From: an uncultured Eubacteriales bacterium
GTDB taxonomy: Bacteria; Bacillota; Clostridia; Peptostreptococcales; Anaerovoracaceae
Direction of reading: 5' to 3'
Assembly: GCA_959021945.1 (NCBI GenBank)
Contig: CAUEYG010000033.1
Span: 1-9,165, forward strand
Length of the DNA: 9,165 bases
Shown piece by piece: positions 1 to 5,265 of the stretch (positions within the stretch are counted from its first letter, which is position 1; each line of letters opens with the position of its first letter). The position numbers and the translations under genes are program-made. The notes under the pieces were generated by a model that worked only from the letters and a program-made list of their open reading frames with translations, searched no databases and was not told where the DNA came from.

Positions 1-2470
1 ATTCCTCGTGTTTGCTCCCCTTTTCTGTTGCTGTCGCTGCTTTGTCCGTTTTCCACACAAAGGTATGATCTTCTACGGTAAAGCTGACGGAGAACGCTTT
101 TATAACTCCGGTTTCTCCTGTAATCTGCACTTGCGCGGTATAGGTGCCTACACCGAAATCAGCCTCTGGTTTTACCGTAAAGGAAGTGCTTTCACTTGGA
201 GCAAGTGTCTCTTTCATTCCTGCTGTATCTACCGTAAATGCATCGGCATTTGTTCCTGTTACACCAGCTTTGATCTCTGAAACATTCACATTTCCTGTAT
301 TCCTGATACGGAAACTGTTTTCCGATGCTTCGCTATCTCCCACATGCTTGGTATCGAATGTAAAATCTGCCGGCACTTCTAACTCATATTGCTTTGGATG
401 AACCGTAATCCTTGCTATTGCCGATTTCCTTTCTATCGTATCGGTAACTTCCACTTTGTAGTTAGTTGTTGCTGCCGGAGATACTGCCACTTGCTTTCCT
501 TGAAGCGCCTGCTCTTTCCGATCATTTGCATACCAGGTATAAGAATACTTGCCGCTTCCGCCTTGTGCATTGGCAGTAAGTGTTACCGATTGTCCTTCGA
601 CAATGCTTGCTGTGCTGGCATTGAGAGAAACCTGCAATGCGCCATTTACTTTGAAAGAAACATCTACCTTTGCAGAAGTACCTTGTGTCGTCTTAATTTC
701 TATGCTTTCGTTATAGTTTCCGGCACTTAAGTCTGCCCTTGGTACAACGGTTGCGCTTGCTGTCCCATTTGGTTCGATTTCCGTTGTTGAGAAAGAAACG
801 TTATAATTTTGACTGGTCGGAGTTTGCAGCGTAACCTTGCTGTTACCTTCGTTTGTAATCGTTACCTTTTGACCTGCAACACTTCCATATCCCTGATTTT
901 GAGTACCAAAATCTAAAGTACCTTGCCCAGCTGAAATTGTATAGGTTTTCTCTGTTGCCGCCGGAAGTGTAAGATTCACATCTTTTTCCGGTGTACCGGA
1001 GATCGTAAAACCGTCCTCTGTTTTGGCTACTTTCAAGCCATTCAAGCCTTGAATGAAGCCAAAATACTCCTCCGGAAGGAAGTATCCGTCAGCCACGTCT
1101 ACTGTGATAGCTTGAATCGCTGTATTCGGAGCGACTTTCTGATTTCCATTCTCTGATGTGATCTTTAACCCTGTGTTTGCAGTAATATTCACAGCAGTTT
1201 TTTGTTCTTCTGTCGCCAAAACAGCGTATGTCATTCTTTGGAGTGTATCCGTTGTTTCCAGCCATACTTTACAATTTGCAAAATCATCTAAATTCATATC
1301 CCTTGCAGAAACGGACGTTTCCTCTGTGATCTTCTTTGCCCATGCTCCAGTCCGATTTTGCACAACCAGATAGGTCTCTTCCGGAACCTTTGTCAATGTA
1401 ACCTGACTCTTGTCATAAGACACCTGTGCTGATCCGAGCTCGTCCGTACCGTATCTTAATATAAAGGCATCCTTCGTTTCCAACACTCCCTCAGAGGATG
1501 CTGCTGACGCAGCAGATGCAAAGATGACCGATGACAGATTCAATTCAAAAGCGGGCATCAGCGCATCGTAACAATCATCCACAAGGTCGCTGCGCACATA
1601 GTTGCCAGGCACCGCCACCAGCGCATAGTGATTGTCATCGTAAACACCACGCTTGTAAGGCGCGCGGAGCCAAAAATAGTCGGCGCCAGCGGCGCCCCAA
1701 TACTGCTTATCAATACGAAGGCCCGTATTCAATTTCTTACTCAAATCCTCATTCAAATCCTCATTTTTAAGGTCAATGCTCCCAACCGTAATATACTGAT
1801 CATCATTATAATCACCGTAAGCAAGATACAAGGTATCTGTTGTCGAATAGACCTTGTTGTTCTTCGTATCCTCGGTATAAACCGTCGTCTTGTTCATCCA
1901 TGTTCGTTCATCATCTGTAAAATAGGAAGCCTTCAAGCCTTCTAATGTACTTCTAAGCGGACTTGCTCCGTAATGGTTCGGGTAGACCTTGGCCCCTTCG
2001 TCCAGTCCAACTCCATCCACGTAACTGCAACCCCAGTCATCAGTATATGTTTTCTCGACATTCCAATTTGGTTCAAACTGTTGATTTTTTTCTAGTGGGC
2101 TTGCGGCAAATAATGTTATCGCTTGATTTTCCGGCTTTTCCTGATCTTCCTGATCTTCTTGATCTTCTTGATCTTCTTGATCTTCCTGATCGCTCTGACT
2201 TCCGGCAATCCACCACTCTTGATTGTTCTTACCAAAATAGACCTTCGCCGGATTTATACCATCTCCATCATCTCCATCATCTCCATCATCTCCTGTTCGG
2301 TCATCCGTATTAAAATCCTTTAATTCCTCCACTGTCGCAAACTGTGTGCTGTCCGGCGATTCTGATTCTACCCCATGGACTTCTTTGGTAACCTGCGGAA
2401 ATACCGTTCCTATCACTGCTATAGCCAGTAGAAGCGCCATCCCTTTCTTCCTAATCCTTCTCGCTTTCAA
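1..2470 (-). CDS. DGR target (variable) protein: exported multidomain protein with internal variable region, 3' end outside window
   Basis: This is the protein diversified by the adjacent retroelement. The reading frame is open from 2470 to the window edge, giving at least 823 residues. I chose the TTG at 2470 because GGGAGG sits 6 bases upstream and because it supplies a basic n-region (KARRIRKKG) before the hydrophobic stretch ALLLAIAVIGTVF, making a normal signal peptide. An ATG at 2440 would lose the basic residues. Then come a GDD repeat (residues 60-70), a DQE repeat (94-110), and a domain at about 140-320 containing YFWLRAP and ending near PAFELNLSSVIF. That domain resembles the DUF6273-like domains of clostridial DGR targets. 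The variable region is residues 265-306. Downstream are a beta-rich region (about 325-505), an ASH-like module (TLDFGTQNQG, about 505-605), a PKD/Ig-like module (about 610-690) and a second ASH-like module (about 692-797). Export is inferred from the signal peptide. The anchor, if any, lies outside the window, and the ligand is unknown. Confidence 0.9.
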   Translation of the reverse strand, partial: MKARRIRKKGMALLLAIAVIGTVFPQVTKEVHGVESESPDSTQFATVEELKDFNTDDRTGDDGDDGDDGDGINPAKVYFGKNNQEWWIAGSQSDQEDQEDQEDQEDQEDQEKPENQAITLFAASPLEKNQQFEPNWNVEKTYTDDWGCSYVDGVGLDEGAKVYPNHYGASPLRSTLEGLKASYFTDDERTWMNKTTVYTEDTKNNKVYSTTDTLYLAYGDYNDDQYITVGSIDLKNEDLNEDLSKKLNTGLRIDKQYWGAAGADYFWLRAPYKRGVYDDNHYALVAVPGNYVRSDLVDDCYDALMPAFELNLSSVIFASAASAASSEGVLETKDAFILRYGTDELGSAQVSYDKSQVTLTKVPEETYLVVQNRTGAWAKKITEETSVSARDMNLDDFANCKVWLETTDTLQRMTYAVLATEEQKTAVNITANTGLKITSENGNQKVAPNTAIQAITVDVADGYFLPEEYFGFIQGLNGLKVAKTEDGFTISGTPEKDVNLTLPAATEKTYTISAGQGTLDFGTQNQGYGSVAGQKVTITNEGNSKVTLQTPTSQNYNVSFSTTEIEPNGTASATVVPRADLSAGNYNESIEIKTTQGTSAKVDVSFKVNGALQVSLNASTASIVEGQSVTLTANAQGGSGKYSYTWYANDRKEQALQGKQVAVSPAATTNYKVEVTDTIERKSAIARITVHPKQYELEVPADFTFDTKHVGDSEASENSFRIRNTGNVNVSEIKAGVTGTNADAFTVDTAGMKETLAPSESTSFTVKPEADFGVGTYTAQVQITGETGVIKAFSVSFTVEDHTFVWKTDKAATATEKGSKHEE
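1499..1514 (-). other. Short GC-rich hairpin 3' of the VR
   Basis: TGCTGC and GCAGCA form a perfect 6-bp stem around a 4-base loop (GTCA on the coding strand). It lies 36 bp past the coding-strand end of the VR. Some characterised DGRs, such as the Bordetella phage BPP-1 element, need a DNA hairpin or cruciform just downstream of the VR for efficient homing. This one is shorter and further away than I would expect, and the sequence also encodes an Ala/Ser-rich run (ASAASAAS), so it may only be a by-product of coding. Confidence 0.4.
1551..1678 (-). repeat. DGR variable repeat (VR)
   Basis: This 128-bp segment of the target gene is colinear without gaps with the template repeat at 3711-3838, at a constant offset of 2160. 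Read on the minus strand, 21 differences fall at TR adenines (at 1678, 1657, 1651, 1650, 1647, 1644, 1642, 1639, 1630, 1627, 1594, 1593, 1590, 1588, 1585, 1584, 1580, 1576, 1573, 1570, 1567). Two are not at adenines (G to T at 1658, G to A at 1558). Adenine changes touch 18 codons and change 17 residues: 265, 272, 274-278, 281, 282, 293-296 and 299-302. The adenine-free codons for A-L-V-A-V-P-G (283-289) are intact. The GC-rich end, GCGCTGATGCCCGC, is the likely initiation-of-mutagenic-homing (IMH) site. Homology stops abruptly on both sides. Confidence 0.96.
1682..1696 (-). other. GGCGCC inverted repeat abutting the 5' edge of the VR
   Basis: Two copies of the self-complementary hexamer GGCGCC are separated by 3 bases, so the segment is both a direct and an inverted repeat and could fold as a 6-bp all-GC stem. 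It ends 3 bp from the first VR position and is much more GC-rich than the surrounding gene. It encodes the G-A-A-G-A residues just before the conserved YFWLR. A role in homing is only an inference. Confidence 0.5.
2141..2191 (-). repeat. In-frame 9-bp tandem repeat (Asp-Gln-Glu)
   Basis: Five full 9-bp units plus a 6-base partial unit, GATCAAGAA or GATCAGGAA on the coding strand, encode repeated Asp-Gln-Glu at residues 94-110 of the target protein. The unit is a multiple of three, so copy-number slippage would change length without breaking the frame. The run is strongly acidic and probably an extended linker. It also places six GATC sites exactly 9 bp apart. Confidence 0.9.
2261..2293 (-). 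repeat. In-frame 9-bp tandem repeat (Gly-Asp-Asp)
   Basis: Three full copies plus a 6-base partial copy of a 9-bp unit (GATGGAGAT on the coding strand) encode Gly-Asp-Asp repeats at residues 60-70 of the target protein. With the DQE repeat it frames a short segment (NPAKVYFG...WWIAGS). It is probably a flexible acidic spacer near the mature N-terminus; cation binding is possible but unproven. Confidence 0.85.
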
Positions 2471-3515
2471 CTTCTTCCTCCCTTCTCCATTCCTCGTGTC
2501 TGCTAAGAATAAATTTCTGATATACTTGTTTTCTTAATTTCCATGTATGTCCATGCTTCAGATGTCCTTGATAACTATTCAGGCTTTGCGTAATCTCGCC
2601 AAGCGTTTTCGTCCCATCTGCATATTGTTTCTGAAAGGCTTTTAACCGCCGCTTGAACCGTTTTTTATTGGAGGTTCTCAGCCTGCGGATGACCTTTCCC
2701 GTGTCGGTAAGATAAAAATGCCAGCCGAGAAAATCAACTCCTTGCGAAATGGGGAATATCTGTGTTTTCTGATTAAATTCCAATCGTTCTTCTGTGATTA
2801 GTTCCCGCATTTGTTTCAGACATTCCTGCAAGTATTCTTTGCTCTCGTGGATTAAAACTCCATCATCCATATAACGGACATATCCTTTGATACGAAGTTT
2901 TTCCTTTATGAACCGGTCAAGTCTGTCTAGGTAGTATAGCGCAAACCACTGGCTGCTCTGATTCCCCATAGGCAATCCTTTTCCTGTATCCGCAGCATAG
3001 CTGTCTATAATCCGATAAAGCAATGTTTTCACTTCCTCGTCCGGAAAGCGAGACAGTTTCTCTTTTAATACCGCATGATCAACGCTTGGAAAGTATCTTC
3101 GTATGTCAAATTTCAGTATATATCCGTCTGCACCATGGGCTTTATAATGACGACGGAAAAACTGTTCCAGCCGGTTTATCGCAAAATGTGTTCCTTTGCC
3201 TTGCCTGCATGCCGCATTATCATAGATTAATCTCGGGTCAAAATATGGACGCAGTATGGTATCGCAAAGCAGGTGCTGAAATACTCTGTCTGCGAAAGAT
3301 AACGCCTGTATCTCCCGTTCTTTCGGATCATATATCATAAATTTATGATAACCGCTTGGCATATAAGTGCGCTTTCTAAGACGCTCCTGGAGATACCATA
3401 ACTGCATATGCAGGTTGTTTTCATATTGAATCACTTCGGTTTTCTGATGTTTTCCCCTGGCACTTTGCCGGTATGCCCGATAAATGTTTTCAAATTCCGT
3501 CAGGCGTTCATACAT
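2451..3515 (-). CDS. DGR reverse transcriptase
   Basis: Reverse transcriptase of 354 residues that copies the TR RNA into cDNA, misincorporating opposite template adenines. Visible motifs in order: palm motif A FDIRRYFPSVDH with catalytic D137; GLPMGNQSSQWFA at 180-192, where GNQSSQ is the DGR-type form of the motif that reads QGxxxSP in most group II and retroviral-like RTs; YMDD at 215-218 with the catalytic Asp pair; and FLGWHFY near 262, a typical motif D/E region. A basic C-terminal thumb-like part follows (RRLRTSNKKRFKRRLKAF). There is no maturase or endonuclease domain, as expected for DGR RTs. The start at 3515 is fixed on the 5' side by an in-frame TAG directly upstream. The nearest ribosome site, AAGGTGG, is 13 bases away, which is long and may mean weak translation. 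It overlaps the target gene by 20 bases. Confidence 0.97.
   Translation of the reverse strand: MYERLTEFENIYRAYRQSARGKHQKTEVIQYENNLHMQLWYLQERLRKRTYMPSGYHKFMIYDPKEREIQALSFADRVFQHLLCDTILRPYFDPRLIYDNAACRQGKGTHFAINRLEQFFRRHYKAHGADGYILKFDIRRYFPSVDHAVLKEKLSRFPDEEVKTLLYRIIDSYAADTGKGLPMGNQSSQWFALYYLDRLDRFIKEKLRIKGYVRYMDDGVLIHESKEYLQECLKQMRELITEERLEFNQKTQIFPISQGVDFLGWHFYLTDTGKVIRRLRTSNKKRFKRRLKAFQKQYADGTKTLGEITQSLNSYQGHLKHGHTWKLRKQVYQKFILSRHEEWRREEEVESEKD
2477..2482 (-). promoter_or_regulatory. Ribosome binding site deciding the TTG start of the target gene
   Basis: GGGAGG lies 6 bases before the TTG at 2470, inside the last codons of the RT gene. It is a better site than the one before the ATG at 2440, and the resulting start gives a complete signal peptide. 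The target gene thus starts before the RT stop codon (2453-2451), a 20-base overlap that suggests translational coupling. Confidence 0.75.
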
Positions 3516-3546
3516 CTATATTCATTCACCACCTTATTTTCATAGA

Positions 3547-3612
3547 GCTGTCAGTGCAGAACAATCCGTTCTGCCACAGAAAGAAAGTATATTCGTCCTT
3601 TCTTCTGACAGC
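3547..3612 (-). other. Predicted branched RNA structure between TR and RT
   Basis: An outer 8-bp inverted repeat (GCTGTCAG at 3547-3554 with CTGACAGC at 3605-3612) encloses two more stems. One is GCAGAAC/GTTCTGC (3556-3562 with 3568-3574, 5-base loop). The other pairs AAGAAAG with CTTTCTT (about 3581-3587 with 3598-3604), and could extend with a one-base bulge at the cost of the outer stem. Together they suggest a three-way junction. It lies in the template RNA 3' of the TR, about 12 bases upstream of the RT ribosome site, so it could act in cDNA priming, in RT translation control, or both. Confidence 0.6.
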
Positions 3613-3639
3613 ATGTGTTTTTCCAGAACTTTCTTCTGA

Positions 3640-3658
3640 AAAGGAATTGAATTCCTTT
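3640..3658 (-). other. 8-bp hairpin in the TR-RT spacer
   Basis: AAAGGAAT and ATTCCTTT pair around a 3-base loop, about 50 bases past the TR on the minus strand. There is no clear run of Ts after it, so I do not call it a terminator. It may be part of the folded template RNA. Nearby, an 11-bp direct repeat CTTTCTTCTGA occurs at 3598-3608 and 3629-3639. Confidence 0.5.
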
Positions 3659-3710
3659 GCCTTATGTGCGGGACAGCCTCCCTAGGTCTGCCATCTGACA
3701 AAAAGGCCAT

Positions 3711-3838
3711 GCGGGCACCAGCGCATTGTTACTATTATCTACATTGTTGTTGTTCACATAGTTGCCAGGCACCGCCACCAGCGCATTGTTATTGTCATTG
3801 TTATCATCATTCTTGTTCGGCGCGCGGAGCCAAAAATT
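3711..3838 (-). repeat. DGR template repeat (TR)
   Basis: This is the unmutated master copy for the VR at 1551-1678. Read in the VR frame, it has 16 AAC/AAT codons, where single or double adenine changes can give many residues but never a stop codon. Its 41 adenines are clustered in three blocks separated by adenine-free codons for L-R-A-P and A-L-V-A-V-P-G. The end GCGCTGGTGCCCGC is the IMH* equivalent and differs from the VR end by one base. A 16-bp exact direct repeat occurs within it (see separate entry). Confidence 0.96.
3716..3791. repeat. 16-bp direct repeat inside the TR, copies 60 bp apart
   Basis: CACCAGCGCATTGTTA (plus strand) occurs exactly at 3716-3731 and again at 3776-3791. 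It corresponds to the repeated N-N-A-L-V codons on the minus strand. In the VR the two copies have diverged through adenine changes and one G to A change. The spacing of 60 bp is in frame. Confidence 0.9.
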
Positions 3839-3872
3839 ACCATTACAATTCAATCCCTATATGCAAAGAGGA

Positions 3873-4280
3873 TTACTCCCCGGCATACCGTCTGTTATCA
3901 CTTTTCACCCATGCTCCAAGCATATTTTGGCAATCATACAGCTTTTTTGTAATCTGTTCATACTGCTTAGGCAAAATACACTGCTGTTCCATGGCAAGCT
4001 GTGAAAGATAGGCGAGCATTTTCATATTTGTAAAAGCCTGTTGCTGATAATTTTTTCGGATTTCCAACCTTTCTTCCAATAAGCGCTTACTCTTGACCGC
4101 CATTCTCACTTCATTTGCAAACAGTAATTGTTCTACAATGGCAATGGCATAATTCTGCAAGCGGTTTGTTAAGGTAAATCGAAACTTCTTTGGAGATTTA
4201 TCACTAATCGTCAGTACATACCTGCACAGATCTTTTGTTTTTGTAATAACGGTTAATTCTGATTGTTTCACCACTGTCAT
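3873..4280 (-). CDS. avd: DGR accessory variability determinant (Avd-like four-helix-bundle protein)
   Basis: Small basic helical protein of 135 residues, similar in size to BPP-1 Avd (about 128). Avd forms a pentameric barrel that binds the RT and the template RNA and is needed for mutagenic homing. The sequence is almost all predicted helix, rich in Lys/Arg and Gln, with the family-like stretches TKTKDLCRYVLTISDKSPKK, RFTLTNRLQNYAIAIVEQLL and ERLEIRKNYQQQA. I chose ATG at 4280. A GTG one codon earlier (4283) is possible and would add one residue; the ribosome site (GGGAAG) is weak for either. It sits 34 bp upstream of the TR, the usual place. The call rests on sequence character plus context, which together are strong. 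Confidence 0.9.
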   Translation of the reverse strand: MTVVKQSELTVITKTKDLCRYVLTISDKSPKKFRFTLTNRLQNYAIAIVEQLLFANEVRMAVKSKRLLEERLEIRKNYQQQAFTNMKMLAYLSQLAMEQQCILPKQYEQITKKLYDCQNMLGAWVKSDNRRYAGE

Positions 4281-4339
4281 CACTTCCCATTTCTGTTTTC
4301 TGCTTTATGGATAACGGCACAGGACAGACTTGTGCTTAA

Positions 4340-4368
4340 TTTTTAGTGTAACAACCAAAGCGCAACAA
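4340..4368 (-). promoter_or_regulatory. Candidate promoter for the DGR cassette
   Basis: On the minus strand, TTGTTG (4368-4363) and TAAAAA (4345-4340) are separated by 17 bp, a weak fit to a sigma-A promoter. It lies between the upstream operon's terminator and avd, where a DGR promoter would be expected. Three copies of a G(T/C)AACAA-like heptamer occur on the plus strand here (from 4348, 4362 and 4373) and could be operator-like, but they may be chance. Confidence 0.3.
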
Positions 4369-4404
4369 AAGCGTAACAAATTTCAGCCCAACATAAAAAA
4401 AATC

Positions 4405-4436
4405 AAAAAAATTCGAGGCCTCCTCGGAACCTCGAA
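4405..4436 (-). terminator. Intrinsic terminator after the response regulator
   Basis: On the minus strand a 7-bp stem TTCGAGG/CCTCGAA (4436-4430 with 4418-4412), extendable by two G-U pairs, is followed directly by a run of seven Ts (4411-4405) and then further T-rich sequence. It starts 14 bp after the response regulator stop codon. It marks the border between the host-type operon and the DGR. Confidence 0.9.
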
Positions 4437-4449
4437 AATTCATGACCCA

Positions 4450-5250
4450 TTATTTGATTGTTTCGCCACCCTGAAAATAAAGTTCCCCATTGCGGATTTC
4501 CGCCCAACTGTATGCCGGCAGGTAGTCGTTCTGGTACTGGTTGGCCGCCACCGGATCGCCCTCCAAAAAGTGGTAGAGATCACAATCGAATGTTTCCGGC
4601 CGGACGGCGTAACTGTTCCACTCTTTCCGCAGAATTTCCTCAGCCCCCACTTTTTTCAGCGCCCTAGTCAGCTCATGAAAGATGATGCGGAAATAGGATT
4701 TACCGGAAGGTGTATTCCCAGCATCTTCAAACAGGGCGGCATAGGCTTCGCCCGAAGTGACGGAAGCACCCCGGCGGTCTACCAGATACGCCAGAAGTTC
4801 TTTTGCCTTGCTGCGCTCAAACTTCACCGGCTGTCCGTCCACAAAAAGGTCGAACCCACCGAAAGTCTGAACTTGGATACGGCTTTTGCTTTTGGGCGCA
4901 CCGTAAATAAAGGTCAGTTCCCGCTCCACATCCTCCTTTTCCACCGGTTTGAGCAAATAGCCGGTGGCGTGCATGGCAAAGGCATCTACCGCATACTGGG
5001 AATAGCCCGTCACAAAAATGATGTGAATATCTGGCCTCAAATTTTTCAGTTCTACAGCTAATTGCAGGCCGGTCATTCCGCCCAGCTGTATATCCAGAAA
5101 CGCCACATCTGCGGGCTGTTTTTTTAACTCTTCCAAAGCATCTTCCGGCCACCGGAACGGTAAAATTTCCGCCTCCGGCCTTGCGCTGTGCAGGGCGGAT
5201 ACCAAACCGTTTAACATGAGCAGCTCATCGTCAACAGCTAAAAATCGCAT
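4450..5250 (-). CDS. Two-component response regulator, receiver plus SARP-type DNA-binding domain
   Basis: This 266-residue transcriptional regulator is presumably phosphorylated by the kinase encoded just upstream. The receiver domain (about 1-117) has the acidic pair D7/D8, phospho-acceptor D53 (in FLDIQLGGMTG), T81 and K101 (in YLLKP). From about residue 124 there is a winged-helix part (VQTFGGFDLFVDGQPVKF, RSKAKELLAYLVDR) followed by a partial SARP/BTAD-like helical region ending near residue 260. This matches the Firmicutes receiver-SARP regulators grouped as COG3947, and the length is usual. ATG at 5250 has AAAGGAG 8 bases upstream. The gap to the kinase stop is 15 bp, so the two are co-expressed. 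Target genes are unknown. It is next to, but transcriptionally separated from, the DGR by the terminator. Confidence 0.93.
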   Translation of the reverse strand: MRFLAVDDELLMLNGLVSALHSARPEAEILPFRWPEDALEELKKQPADVAFLDIQLGGMTGLQLAVELKNLRPDIHIIFVTGYSQYAVDAFAMHATGYLLKPVEKEDVERELTFIYGAPKSKSRIQVQTFGGFDLFVDGQPVKFERSKAKELLAYLVDRRGASVTSGEAYAALFEDAGNTPSGKSYFRIIFHELTRALKKVGAEEILRKEWNSYAVRPETFDCDLYHFLEGDPVAANQYQNDYLPAYSWAEIRNGELYFQGGETIK

Positions 5251-5265
5251 ATGCTGTTCTCCTTT

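Larger units (their letters stand above)
3516..3872 (-). ncRNA. DGR template RNA region (boundaries approximate)
   Basis: This 357-bp interval between avd and the RT holds no supportable gene. It contains the template repeat followed by about 195 bases of spacer with several inverted repeats. In studied DGRs the RNA spanning the end of avd, the TR and the spacer is the structured substrate on which the RT primes cDNA. The layout here matches, but I cannot see the RNA ends. A 63-codon open frame runs through the TR; it is a result of the TR copying coding sequence and is not called as a gene. Confidence 0.75.

Noticed and set aside
2141..2293. Regular short repeats that could suggest a CRISPR array.
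   Set aside because: The units are 9 bp without spacers, are in frame within a coding gene, and encode simple acidic tripeptides.
2451..3515. RT considered as a group II intron or retron reverse transcriptase.
   Set aside because: There is no maturase or endonuclease domain and no retron msr/msd layout. GNQSSQ, Avd and the adenine-biased TR/VR pair fit a DGR.
3640..3658. Hairpin considered as an intrinsic terminator for the TR RNA.
   Set aside because: The stem is AT-rich and no T-run follows on either strand, so termination is not supported.
3662..3853. Minus-strand open frame of 63 codons through the TR, rich in Asn.
   Set aside because: It reads the template repeat, whose coding look comes from its homology to the target gene. 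It has no good ribosome site and loses similarity to the target right after the repeat, so it is not called as a gene.
4330..5061. Long plus-strand open frame of 243 codons opposite the response regulator.
   Set aside because: It lies antisense to a clear receiver-SARP gene, has no recognisable domain, and starts inside the terminator/promoter interval. It is a shadow frame.
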